Below are positions 1-10,376 of a DNA stretch of 64,000 nucleotides, one piece after another. The position numbers and the translations under genes were made by a program. The first letter of the stretch is position 1, and each line of letters begins with the position of its first letter. This DNA comes from Syncephalis fuscata (Eukaryota > Zoopagomycota > Zoopagomycetes > Zoopagales > Piptocephalidaceae). A model generated the notes under the pieces. The model searched no databases. It worked only from the letters and a program-made list of their open reading frames with translations, and was not told the DNA's origin. The stretch lies in contig JAHLTZ010000021.1 of assembly GCA_025786725.1 (NCBI GenBank), positions 186,001 to 250,000 of the forward strand, written 5' to 3'.

Positions 1-1054
1 TGCAGCTTCATTGTTGATATCCACATATTTCCATTTGATCATTTATAACGTTTTATGTTTCATTATCGTCTGCTCATTGTCAAGTAGCTTACTTGTATAT
101 TAAGACTGCTACTGGCTTACATGTCGTCTATTATTGATGTAAACTCAGAGTTGATTACATCTGACTGAGATGGCCTGATAGTACAGTTTAGCATTTTTGC
201 ATTGCTTTATAATCAGACAATTGCTAATTTCATGCTCAAGTTTAATACTTTATTATCAAAACATTGTTATTCGCCATTTAATAGTTAGTACTGGCAGTTG
301 GCCGTTAAAAATAGATTTTGTATTGCTAGTTGATAGCACAGTACTAAAATGTGCTGTCCATTCCAATACTGATAGACATGACGTCAAACTAAGTATTTGT
401 ATGAACCAATCAGTATATCCTCATAGTTCTAGACAGTACGACTAGTCTATGCATAATGATAGATCCGCAATAAGCAATATTGCAGTGTATCAATGTTACT
501 GTTGCATTGATGTTATGGACTGTTTGGAATGCATGTAGATATGGAAATTGATTTTGCCGGTAAAAGTGACAATAGAAGCATAATGACGCATTGTCACTGT
601 TTTTTAAAGCCAATAGATCTAGTTTGCGACGTGTAGTTGAGCTGTGTAACGGTGCTGTACAGATTTGTATGTAAATTTCTACCACATATGTATCGGATCA
701 TTAGTACTGCCACGTCATCTGTGCAAATGCCGAGCTAACTGAAGCAAAGTCTAGGCTTTGTAGCATCAAACCATCACTAATTGGTGCAAACATCCTAAAC
801 CATCGTGTGGATGTGCTTTATGAATGTGCTTTATTGATTCCTATTGCCCATCAATGATACAGTTTCATACAATGTAGTATGTCAATGTCTCAGCACAACT
901 ATAGACTTAAATAGTCTACAAACTACACACAACTGACTAGTACCATCATCATCACCATACTCTACTTTTTGCCAAATACTCACTACTACCTACTTTATAC
1001 TAAACACATACCATCTTCCATTCTACTTGTTTCTTTTAACAATCTAGTATTACC
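1..1054. other. AT-rich intergenic sequence
   Basis: No reading frame here has coding character; open stretches are short and contain no recognisable domain. The last 100 bases before the ATG at 1055 are rich in short pyrimidine runs (CTTCC, TTCTACTTG, TTTCTTTTAAC), as expected for a fungal core promoter or 5' leader. I see nothing else in it. Confidence 0.5.
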
Positions 1055-1748
1055 ATGAAGCTTTCTATTGTCGTCGTCGGTACTATTGTCGTGGCTCTTG
1101 TGGCTACTATGACCGTGTGGACGCTAAGCCAGTTCTAGCTCGTCGTGGTATGTTGCAATTACAATAAATATGTAAATTAGTATACTTATTAACATTATGT
1201 TTACCTAATGCATCATTAGAACGTAAGTCATGATTATGGATCATTATTCCAACACTTATTGACACTATTATACACATGATGGCCATTGTAACACATAACA
1301 GCTGCCAGTAAGTGGAATTGTATATTATTTGATTACATACCAATTATATTTTATGTATTATGCATGTTTGATGACTTGTATTTAAGCAGGTAAATAACAA
1401 TATGTATTGATCAAATATATGCTAATTATGCACTATGCGTATCCAATAATGATACTAATAGTCGGTAAGTGATGTTTTGTATCAAGTAAATATAAACTAA
1501 TTACATGCTATGCGCTGTGTGTGTTTAACAATCTAATATCAATAGTTGGCAAGTGACATTTTATATTAAATAGCTATACATTAATTAAACAATATGCGTT
1601 GTACGTGTTTGATTATTTCTATCGATAGTTTGTAAGTGACATTGCATATTATTAATTTCTAAGCTAATTATACGACATATATATTTATCAATAGTTTAAC
1701 TGGCGCATCCAAGGCATTAGTGTTGATGATGTAGTTGGAGCTGCTTGA
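1055..1748 (+). CDS. Putative secreted mini-protein gene with tandem micro-exons
   Basis: The ATG at 1055 begins a textbook signal peptide (MKLSIVVVGTIVVALV). Read literally, the frame stops at 1136. If one base is missing in the GG at 1100-1101, the frame continues as YYDRVDAKPVLARR, ending in a dibasic site at a GTATGT donor (1148). Downstream lies a string of intron-like units separated by 3, 6, 0, 3, 3 and 3 nt: AAC 1220-1222, CTGCCA 1302-1307, none at 1389/1390, TCG 1462-1464, TTG 1546-1548, TTT 1629-1631. The last acceptor is at 1694. Splicing all of them keeps phase and adds about one residue per micro-exon, giving a C-terminus EPAIVVF with a stop at 1697-1699. No homologue is recognised. 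Coding status is uncertain: the gene could be a pseudogene or a non-coding transcript. Confidence 0.35.
1148..1694 (+). repeat. Tandem array of about 80-bp intron-like units
   Basis: At least four consecutive units (about 1390-1461, 1465-1545, 1549-1628, 1632-1694) start with GTAAGTGA-like donors (one is GCAAGTGA), share a middle containing CTAATTA...ATGCG, and end in ATCAATAG or ACTAATAG. Three more donor-to-acceptor units precede them from 1148. The later units resemble one another enough to be degenerate tandem duplicates. They sit directly behind the signal-peptide exon at 1055. Confidence 0.6.
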
Positions 1749-2327
1749 TCAATGCATTCTAGGTATATCTTTGGCAAAAATCAAGACCATTTGACAATTG
1801 CTGTTTATTCCACTCACGTATCAAGTTCCAAACAATGCTTTTGGTTTATTCAATTATTAATCAACAATGCCATCACATTAACAGCAAGTTTTTATTTAGT
1901 TGTGCTTATCCAACTATGCAAAATTATGCTAATAAACATATTGTTTTATTTTAATTGTATGTAATCAAGCTATTGCAGATATTGTTGTTTGACTTAAATT
2001 CAGAAATTAGTAAATGCTAACCAAACAATTATATTGGAAATAAGCCTGTATGAACACAATTAATTAATTATTAGGATATATTGGCGTGGTTGTAGCAGTA
2101 TTACCATTCAAACTATAGTTGTGTCTATCAATATCGTAGCAATACATGTTGACAATATAGTTGAATATATTCGTTTGTAAACATGTCATAAATATTATTT
2201 CAATTGCAATATTTAAATTAAAATAGTATTAATTGCCATTATTTTAGTTTTTTTTAAAATCATGCTTAATAGCTTTTTATTTCGAGTTGTTTGCTGACAC
2301 AGTATAATCATGTGTCAAAAAACAGCT
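1749..2327. other. AT-rich spacer, no gene seen
   Basis: An open stretch from 1752 codes only a hydrophobic low-complexity product in AT-rich DNA and has no recognisable domain. The right end is the 3' flank of the subtilase gene on the minus strand. Confidence 0.5.
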
Positions 2328-4309
2328 TTAAAAGAGAGAATAAACCAAAAGATTGGAAGTGTCCGCCGGAATAAGCGACCGATCAATGCGTGTAGCCGTT
2401 TCTTTAAGAGCCGTAATCACACTGTCTACCGTTGTATAGTTGCGTTCAGCTACAGCAATGGCAGCTACAGACGCAGCAATGGCTGATGCAATACTAGTTG
2501 ATGACGGGCGTTAGCTAATTTAGAGCAGTTTAAAATAATCACTTACCTGCTACCACTCTTCGTTGTAAGGCCGCCGGTAAGATTGATTGATGAAATGTCA
2601 ACACCTGGAGCAAGTAGATCGATGCACGGCCCATGGGCGGATGACTTGAATAGCCTATCTGTGCGATCGGTTGCCGCTACAAGCACACCTTTGTCGATGG
2701 ATCCGATGGTCTGTTGCAGACATCCTGGAAAACATAGCTAGCTCCTATTGTAACCAGGACATTATACTTGTAAAGCATTGTGATTGGATCGGCCAAAGTA
2801 TCGACAGCGCCGCTGCTGACTGACAAGCTGATAATCCACGGCTTTGTCATAGTACCATTCTTGATGGCGTTAGAAGCCTGGGTGGCGATACTTCCCAATG
2901 CCTGCAAGGTCCATGATAGCTCTCCCATACCATCTTTGTCAAGCACCTTGTAGGAATTAAGAGTTGCATTTTGGGCCACGCCGTTTGTAGCGCCCACCAT
3001 GACACCAGCGATATGTGTACCTAATAATATTTAAGCGTTTAATACTAATACTCTTCTGTACCTACCATGCCCATTCAGGTCTACGCCATCTTCAGTTGGC
3101 ACAAAAGACACGACTCGACGAATATTTTTGGCAATTTCTGGATTGTTTTTATCTACACCAGTATCAAGTAGGAATAGTCTTGTACCATGACTGTAATAAA
3201 ATTAAATAATTAGCATAAAAATAATCATTGCAATTACAACTTACGCAGGATATGGAGAATGTGTAACTGTAGGTAAATCCAAATTGGGATTTTCTCTTTG
3301 CGTAATACGTAATAAGTGCCAAGGAGCTGGTGGCGGTGGGGTCAAAACTGGAGGCACAACCATTGCGGGAGGTATATTTGGTAAAGACGCCACTGGATTA
3401 GGAGTTAAAGGTACTGAAGGCGGACTGGAACCGGCTTTGGTGTCGGTGGTGTCGGCGTCGGCGTGACTATAGGCGCTGGTGGATCTACTACAGCTGGTGC
3501 TGGCGCCGGACTCTGTGTTGCTTTGATGACGGTGTCGGTGTCGGCGTGACTATAGGTGCTGGGGATCTACTACAGCTGGTGCTGGTGCCGGACTCTGTGT
3601 TGCCTTTGATGACGGTGTCGGGTGCTTAGTGCGGTGGATCTATACGCTGGTGGGCGGACTTGTGTTTGATGACGGTGTCGGCGGCGTGCTATAGGTGCTG
3701 GTGGGTTTACTACAGCTGGTGCTGGTGCCGGACTCTGTGTTGCCTTTGATGACGGTGTGACTGTAGGTGCTGGTGGATTTACTACAGGTATTGCCGGTGA
3801 CACCGTTCCTATGGAACCATGTGGTACCATGATACTTGCAATAGGATTGTCAAGGTTCATAGAAGAGAGCTGTGGTGGAGATCCAATGGGATTTACAGCA
3901 AAAGCTGGTAAACGATTTGGCAAGAAATTAAATTCTATGCCAGTAGTAATAATTAAATCGGGATCAATACTTGCTACATTTTTATTGACTTTAAGTGTGG
4001 ATGCTTCTTTTGGCGTTAAAAAGCCACTAAAAATCGACATATCAGGCCATTCAATTTTTATTTTATCTCGAGCCTTTATAGAAAGTGCATCAGGATCTAT
4101 GTGCTAGAGTTAGCTTTTGACAATACATTGACATTGGACTTGCCAGCAGATTGTTTCATTTTAACAATATAACGCTCCTCCAAATGGCCATCATCACGGA
4201 CTCGTTGTATTCTGGCTACTCTATTATTTGCGGTGTTAAGCGCACTAGCATCAACAATGAGCAGTAGTGCTGCCACTAAAGCGCCAACACTACAATATTT
4301 TGAAAGCAT
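2328..4309 (-). pseudogene. Proteinase-K-like subtilase (S8A), frameshifted
   Basis: The start at 4309 gives a signal peptide and the beginning of an inhibitor I9 propeptide (ERYIVKMK). The propeptide resumes one frame over (FSGFLTPKEAS, then IDPDLI). A Pro/Ala-rich linker built from roughly 100-bp repeats (3460-3790) is scrambled by indels. The catalytic domain follows: Asp motif LLDTGVD near 3150, His motif HGTHIAG split by an intron near 3000, and Ser motif GSSIASA split by an intron near 2560. At the oxyanion position, where subtilases have G-N, this protein has IGAS (near 2745), so the Asn is replaced by Ala. At least three single-base frame breaks are visible: near 4100, in the repeats, and at CC 2688-2689. 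Family identity is secure. Whether it is decayed or mis-sequenced is not, but the missing Asn argues for loss of activity. Confidence 0.8.
3460..3790 (-). repeat. Imperfect tandem repeats coding the Pro/Ala linker of the subtilase
   Basis: Three to four copies of a unit of about 100 bp are visible on the plus strand, each containing GCTGGTGCCGGACTCTGTGT and GATGACGGTGTC. They encode APAPAVVNPPAP-type linker on the minus strand. Copies 2 and 3 carry small indels that shift frame relative to each other. Confidence 0.65.
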
Positions 4310-4969
4310 TTAAAAATATTTGCCAAGCTATAATGTACTAAAGTGAAGTATAAAGGCAAATAAGGTTGGCAAAAGCCAACTTTTAAATAGTTGTATTAAT
4401 ACAAATAGTTGGAGAAATTTGATTACAATACATGTCATTTAATAAAATTTCAAGGGATGTACAGATATATACTGCATGCTATCCACTTGATCCGCTTCAA
4501 TGACGATACAAAAATAGCTAAGGAGTCGTGGGGTTTATTCCTAATCTAAGGATCTTGGCCTGGCGCTACCGCTTAAAGGGGTAACAGGGACTGCGTAGAT
4601 AATGTGACCGACTCTTGTTCTGCGGGAGTTATTACAATACATACAAGGCACTTTGTGCCAAGCTTATTTTCTACAAAAATGCGCTAGACATTTATCCTTG
4701 AACAATCAGATTGGAAAAACGCATGACCACTAAACAATGAGCAAACAATCAACAAATCTTTGCTGGTACGCCTTGAAAAGCTACAGCAAGTAAAAAAAAT
4801 AGCTTTTACAATGTAATTAAGGATATTGCTTGAAAAATAAAGAGCTTAAATACTTTTTCTTAATTATTGGTTGTACGAGATGGCACTAACAATTGTAATC
4901 AATGTCATTTCCGGATTCTTTGTTATTGCGCGCTATTTGCTGAGCAGTATAGCTTAGTCTATAATTTGC
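4310..4969. other. Intergenic; contains a GC-richer block at 4521-4630
   Basis: This spacer separates the minus-strand subtilase from the secreted peptide at 5039. Most of it is AT-rich. About 110 bases (4521-4630) are clearly more GC-rich than their surroundings and are not an open reading frame of note. Complementary hexamers GAGTCG (4523-4528) and CGACTC (4609-4614) could close a 92-nt structure. I cannot assign it to a known RNA family. Confidence 0.35.
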
Positions 4970-4977
4970 TATAAAAG
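4970..4977 (+). promoter_or_regulatory. TATA box
   Basis: TATAAAAG lies 69 bases upstream of the ATG at 5039. A start site about 30 bp downstream, near 5000, would give a short leader. It supports the small secreted-peptide gene being a real transcription unit. Confidence 0.5.
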
Positions 4978-5038
4978 CGCAAATAAATGTCTGTCTGTTT
5001 TGCATCGGCAATCATTACTGCTAAATTTGTTCTTTACC

Positions 5039-5218
5039 ATGTTCATCATCATACCATTTTTGTTTTGTTTGTTTACTGCTGGTCAAGTAACTACTCAACC
5101 TATTTACAACATGAAAATAGGATCCGAGCTCGAACAACACTCCACAAATAATTCCACAACTAATTCCAAACCATTGCCGGTTATTTTACCCCGTGGTCGT
5201 TATGGATGGCGCTATTAG
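5039..5218 (+). CDS. Small secreted peptide, 59 residues
   Basis: The first ATG after the TATA box at 4970 opens a 59-codon frame. It begins with a strong signal peptide (MFIIIPFLFCLFTAGQ) followed by a polar Asn/Thr/Ser-rich stretch, and ends in a basic-aromatic tail RGRYGWRY. There is no cysteine, so it is not a cysteine-stabilised effector. The short mature region and the charged aromatic C-terminus recall processed secreted peptides, but no family is recognised. The frame also runs upstream without an ATG, so 5039 is the natural start. An AATAAA-like signal follows near 5290. Confidence 0.45.
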   Translation: MFIIIPFLFCLFTAGQVTTQPIYNMKIGSELEQHSTNNSTTNSKPLPVILPRGRYGWRY

Positions 5219-6020
5219 GCAGGACCAAATATGTGCTAGCCGTTGGTATTTACTTAAATATCACTAAACCGAAAAGATACATGTAGTTTTAATAAATTAC
5301 TGTATTTGAAGAGTGATATGCCAATCTGTTAGTATTCATTAATGCAATTATGTCATAAACATTGATCAATTTGACAATGACTTTTCAAAGTATACATTTT
5401 CAGAAAAGGAATGGAAGTTAGCTTTATCAATAATAAACTATTTTATATTGCACCAACAAAATAGTGACCAACATTGTATAGATCAAATTTATTTATTTAT
5501 AGTATATACACTCTTATTCATGCAATGCAATTTAGACTATTATTGTATTCGTTAACAATAATAGAATTAGCATTATATTCTCGTTGAAGCATCAAATATC
5601 TACCAGTCGACACATTTAAATCAATCAAATTTACATGATACAAAAGAGTTGCACATCTATTGTATAGAAACATTCAAAATCTGGAAAAATGGTTAAAAAA
5701 GCACAGGCATATTGACTAAAATGATCAGCTAATTGGATAAGTATTTATGTAGAAAATAAAGCGAAATTACGCAGCTGGTAAATAGTTATAAAATTTTAAA
5801 ATCTGACTAACCATTTGCTATTAGGATATGGCCAATTGATCCTTACGCACAAATATCCATTTTTATATTCTAGCCTTCATAGCATTTTATTTCAAGACAA
5901 ACTTTAAATTATAATAATATATTTGTTAACACTCTTTATATAGCAATGAAAATAAAACCTATAACTTTAGTAAAAATCCTCTTTATATATAGCATCTAGC
6001 TAATACGCCATAGACCAAGC
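5219..6020. other. AT-rich intergenic sequence
   Basis: This is the 3' flank of the small secreted peptide and of riboflavin synthase, which converge here. It is very AT-rich with several AATAAA-like hexamers and no coding frame. Confidence 0.5.
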
Positions 6021-6977
6021 TCATTTGTTCAATTTGGCCAATCGGCTTTCCACTAGTCTTGAGACCAATGTGTCCACGTATTGCTTGATGCCAGATCCGG
6101 CGGTGTGATTTATCATCGATGTTTGATTATCGGCTAAATCGGCTGAGTGGCTGTTTGCCTCCGTGATAGAACTTGATAGTACACGCTCCACATATTTACC
6201 AAGCATATCTACCTCGATGTTGATACGGTCACCAACTTGACGTTTTGGCAAAACAACATGGCCTTGTGTATAGGCAATTAACATGACATTAAACCACGGT
6301 CCTTCTTCACCAGTAGCCGATACTTGCGCACCTACTGGATAGTTTACATCGCAAACTGTCAATGAGGTGCCATCCAATGCCACAAATCCCTTGGGGATGA
6401 TATAGCGCATCACGGCGGGGTCGGCCGGTTGCAGTTTAAGCCACAGCGAGTTTTCCTCTTCTGTACGTGAAATAACCGTAACTGTGGTGTCAATATGTCC
6501 CTAAAATACATACAATTATTATAAATATCACAACTATCACAGCCATTTCCGTTACCTGTACAAAATGGCCACCAAATCGAGTATGCGAAGAAAGTGCACG
6601 TTCCAAGTTTACATCTGTTCCAATCTTGAGTTCGCCTAGATAAAAGTAGTTAGCTTTGCAAACAAAATCTATTACTTATATTTACCAAGATTTGTGCGTC
6701 GCAGCGTCTCTGGTGACAATCCGACTTTAAAAGAGTCTTTATCGGCCTCAGTCACCGTCAGACAAGTACCTACCAACAGCCAGCTTATTAGCACTATTAA
6801 ACTAGCTTTTTAGCTGTAGTTACCGTTGATAGCAATGCTGTCACCAAGATGGCAATCGCCTAGAATGGCTTGCGCGCCAGATACAGTCAAGGTCCAGCCG
6901 TTGCCTCCAGACGCGGTTGTATCCAACGTCTGGATATCGCTAACATGGCCCATACACTCGACAATACCGGTAAACAT
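6021..6977 (-). CDS. RIB5: Riboflavin synthase (alpha-type)
   Basis: Four exons (6824-6977, 6686-6769, 6556-6635, 6021-6500) join in frame to a 265-residue protein. It dismutates two 6,7-dimethyl-8-ribityllumazine molecules to riboflavin, the last step of the pathway. The N-terminus MFTGIVE is the family hallmark. The second lumazine-binding barrel is seen in GGHFVQGHID at the exon 3/4 junction and KGFVALDGTSLTV in exon 4. The C-terminus is a helical tail (VSRLVESRLAKLNK) preceded by a polar insert, slightly longer than usual. All introns are GT-AG and about 50 nt. It shares a 139-bp divergent promoter with SDHAF1. No damage is seen. Confidence 0.95.
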
Positions 6978-7116
6978 ACTGAAAATTTGGAGAATAACGA
7001 GGAAACAGTGAGAACATCGAGTGAATAGGCTGCAGCATTAATAATCACGTCAGCTGTTACACTGTTTTCGACACTCACACGTTTTCTTTTGTTATTTCTG
7101 GAACTATCTACAAGCC
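6978..7116. promoter_or_regulatory. Divergent promoter of RIB5 and SDHAF1
   Basis: Only 139 bp separate the two start codons, which point away from each other, so the two genes must share or overlap their promoters. There is no clear TATA box. A GTTTTCTTTTGTTATTTC pyrimidine tract lies just upstream of the SDHAF1 start. Confidence 0.6.
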
Positions 7117-7404
7117 ATGGTGTCTGCAACAGCGATTCTGCGTAATAGTGTGGTTGCAAACAGTCGAAGATCAGGACTACAGAGACAAGTACTTGGTCTA
7201 TACCGTTCCTGTTTGCGTACTATCCGTAATAAACCAATAGAGACACAACAACAGTTTCGCTTATTTGCACGTCGTCAGTTTGAACGTAATGATGTAAAAA
7301 TAACCGATATAGCAGCAATTGAACATCTTCTTCGTGTCGGTCAACGTCAACTAGAAACTTATGGGCATCCTAGTGTGCAAAACATTACTGTACCAACAAA
7401 ATAG
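7117..7404 (+). CDS. SDHAF1: Succinate dehydrogenase assembly factor 1 (LYR protein)
   Basis: This is an intronless 95-residue protein. An LYR motif at residues 28-30 sits in GLYRSCLR, followed by a second basic helix (FRLFARRQFERND) and the family C-terminal pattern IEHLLRVGQRQLE. SDHAF1/Sdh6 is a small matrix protein that binds the Fe-S donor complex and the SDHB subunit, protecting or loading its Fe-S clusters during complex II assembly. The basic N-terminus fits mitochondrial import. Length and motif order match the family. Confidence 0.85.
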   Translation: MVSATAILRNSVVANSRRSGLQRQVLGLYRSCLRTIRNKPIETQQQFRLFARRQFERNDVKITDIAAIEHLLRVGQRQLETYGHPSVQNITVPTK

Positions 7405-7692
7405 GACAACAACAACTAAACATCTACTATGACAAGGTTATTAAAGTTTGCTTTAATTGAAATAACATAGTTTATGGAGCATTGAGATTTATTAAAATAG
7501 AGAAATAGTAAAAATACGTAGCTCAATACTTTATGTATAGTTACAATGAAAATAAACTGCTTATGATTAATATTTATCATCAGTAGCAAGTGTTTTTTGA
7601 TTAAAATAATCTTATTGGAATGGTATAATGGTTAAATATCATGTTGGTTGGTTGCATAACTTTTATTAACTGTTATATCCAAGCTATCCATA

Positions 7693-8655
7693 TTATGGAC
7701 GATAAATGAGTGCATCTAAAGCTTGAGGATATGAAAACTTGCCAGAATTGCGATCCATAATGTATCCCATATACTCTCCTTCAACTCTTAGCGAGATGAA
7801 TGGTGAACTGGCCGTCTTTGTTACGCCATCATTTCCTAGACAACAAATAAATTGTTAGATAAATATTTCTAGTCTATTAAATCTTTACTTACCTTGTCCA
7901 GTCCATACGCGTTCGCGTACTATTACACGCGACACGGGTAATTCGCGTGGCTTGCTTAGTAGACGAAGACCAGCGGTTTCCACGCGAAAGACGTCGCCAC
8001 GATGGGTCAGCTGAAGGCGTGTAACGTAGCGTGTTGCATAAGCAAGCAACGAAGCGGAAATGCCACAGCCTGCCACGGTCAATCCTATTGCCACTGCTGC
8101 TCGCTGCCATAGCGGCGCTAATACGCGTGAAGGCTGTCCAGTTGTTGTATTAATATCTTTGGTCACAGCAGTTGTAGTGTTGGCATCTGTTGTGCTAGTT
8201 GTTACATCGGATTCTAAGCTCAAGTCGGATGTAGAGGCTACCGTCTCTGCCTGTTGGGCTGTTTCGTTTCGTTTATCTGCTACTGTTAAATAATCAACGG
8301 CTAGCCAGGCGCCATTAAGCCATAATAGTAGCTGGAAAAAAGCAGCCGCGTGTATTAGTGCCGAGAACTGACGGCCATCCCGCTGATAAAACGTTACTGG
8401 TTTCTCTGTGCGTATAATAGCAAGTACCTGGCGCAGAATGTCACGATCTGCTTCGGTAATAGCTGATGGATTCAATTTTGGTTTGTTTGTTATTAGTGCT
8501 TTCCGTTTAACACCGCTGTTTGCTACTACCGACGTCGAAAAAGACAGCCGAAATGGCGTGGAATTACATTGGTATGAAAGCAATAGTCGTCTTAATGGGC
8601 TTACTGCCCACAGTCTACTAGTATGAATTCCGTGTTTTTGCGTAAAGAAAGACAT
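7693..8655 (-). CDS. TMEM223-like mitochondrial inner-membrane protein
   Basis: Two exons (7893-8655 and 7693-7835) join in frame to 301 residues. The N-terminus is a basic, Ser-rich mitochondrial presequence. A first membrane segment lies near residues 100-120 (FFQLLLWLNGAWLAV), then a Thr/Ser-rich loop, then a second membrane segment (AAVAIGLTVAGCGISASLLAY). After that comes a matrix-like beta region (RGDVFRVETAGLRLLSKPRELPVSRV). This two-TM hairpin with a conserved C-terminal domain resembles TMEM223, a factor for COX1 translation, but the match is from memory of the architecture. Other two-TM mitochondrial families are possible. Confidence 0.55.
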
Positions 8656-9236
8656 AGCGTTGGTGTTAATAACAAATAATAAAAGTTAATATATTCAAAG
8701 ACAAATGTAATTATAAGACGTACCAATAAAGAAATAAATACGTTAGTTATAGATACCACTCTACACCAGCAATTATTATCATATAGCGTATCATTAGTAA
8801 AATAACGGTGTAATAAAATATAAAAAGTTTATTTTATCACCAAAACATAAATCAATTCATTGCTAGCGGTTTAATGCTGTCCCTTTATTCGTCAAGCAGT
8901 AGAGCTATATGGCCACGACAAATCTATAAAATAATTAAATCGTTAAACAAATAAAGATTATATTAAGCACTTACCTAAGAAGAAAAATACTTGTCAATTT
9001 CAATAGTAACAAGCTCATTAAGACGCTCTTGTCGTTTTGACCTCCACTAACACTTGTCAACAACTGCATATCAATGGTGTAATATACTGTGTTATACATT
9101 TCAGTTTTTATTTTCAGATCAATTAGCCGAGATAAACAGTTTAAAGCAAAGTTGTATTGTAAAAATAGTTTTATTTATATCTTGTATTCACTAAATATCA
9201 ATCTTGTCAAAATGCCATTTAAATTGCTATTTCCAA
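8656..9236. other. AT-rich intergenic sequence
   Basis: This is the upstream region of the TMEM223-like gene. A possible tiny minus-strand frame near 8985-9055 (KRQERLNELVTIEIDKYFSS) has protein-like composition but no start codon or supported splice partner, so no gene is called. Confidence 0.4.
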
Positions 9237-9564
9237 TGGAGAAACGGCTGTCTAACAAACGACTTTTTACGAAATGGATTATACTGACTTAAATAATCAA
9301 CGAATTATTTAAATTGGTGTATGTTTAAATCACTATTTGTTATCGTACCTATTTTTATTACGCTTTACTTTCGCTCTGTTATTAAGTGATTTTATTTCAA
9401 TACTTATCACAAAGTGGAATCAACTAATTGAAACTACAAATTATAGTGTCTACTTATGGCAGAAAATTGTAATAACAACCTGTAAGCTAGTAGAAAGCAC
9501 TCTTACTACCATTACTCGGCTTTACATAATTTTTTTAAACTTTAATTGCAATATTGTTACAAAA

Positions 9565-9940
9565 CCAGATGTATGGCTATGTAATGTTTCTAAGCAACCT
9601 AAATAGGAGAAAGTGTGATAAAGGTGGCTTAGTCATGTTTAGATATTTAAGTAAATAAAGATTATTAATTTAATAGCTTAACAACTTTTATTACCAATAA
9701 ATAACTTTGTTTAGTAATTTAAAACAAAAGTTTCAACTGTATTAATCTGAAAGTAAGCTAAAAGTAATTGGAAGTAGAAAGTTATTTATTTAATTTTTGG
9801 CCGGCGGTATTAAGTGTTTATACTACTGTTGGCCGTTAAATGGCAAGTAAATGTAATGGACCCGATGGGAAAAGGCTTAATTAGAGTACAACAAAGCTTA
9901 ATTTAAATTTTGTTGAATCATGTAATTTAGGCAATAGTAA
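9565..9940. repeat. Dispersed repeat, copy 1
   Basis: About 376 bp are nearly identical to 24087-24461 in the same orientation, with a few substitutions and single-base indels. Shared landmarks include CCTAAATAGGAGAAAGTGTG at the left and TCATGTAATTTAGG at the right. A short upstream block (about 9237-9285, GGCTGT...AACAAACGA) also resembles 24035-24075, so the parent element was longer than the conserved core. It contains no convincing coding frame. Confidence 0.85.
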
Positions 9941-10376
9941 CAATATTATCTATAAAGACATGCTGCTTTACTTGATAATGAGTAATTAGTGCATTAAAAT
10001 AATAAATAATAAATGATTATGCGTTTATAATTGATAATTATTTGTTCACGCAAATTATATTGTAATAGCATTTGCCATATCAGCGAATATTGTATAAGCC
10101 ATTATACTAAATAGGTTTTAGTATCATAAGATTACTATTGGGCAAGAATTTAATATGGACAGGAATGTTTATATATATTTATTGTAGAAGAATTATGGTG
10201 TACTTTATAGTTACTCAAATATAAGGACTAAGTATAGACACATTAACAATGGAATTGCCGATAGTACTAGTCATGGCGTGATGTAACCGTCAGCGTTATA
10301 AAGCATGACAACGATCAACTACCATATACACGTATCATTACATTGCTGCTTTTAATACTTAATAGTAACATATTTG
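9941..10376. other. AT-rich intergenic sequence
   Basis: This lies between dispersed-repeat copy 1 and the 3' end of the Ser/Pro-rich surface-protein gene. No coding frame or structured element is seen. Confidence 0.5.

Noticed and set aside
3757-4107. Plus-strand open frame opposite the subtilase
   Set aside because: It is the antisense of the I9 and linker coding region; the minus strand carries the conserved motifs.
8985-9060. Minus-strand fragment KRQERLNELVTIEIDKYFSS as a small gene
   Set aside because: Protein-like, but it has no start codon and no upstream exon that joins in frame, so it was not called.
9089-9606. Two open frames next to dispersed repeat copy 1 as a transposase
   Set aside because: Lys/Leu/Ile/Asn-rich translations of AT-rich DNA with non-ATG starts and no DDE or other catalytic motif; the homologous second copy does not keep the frames.
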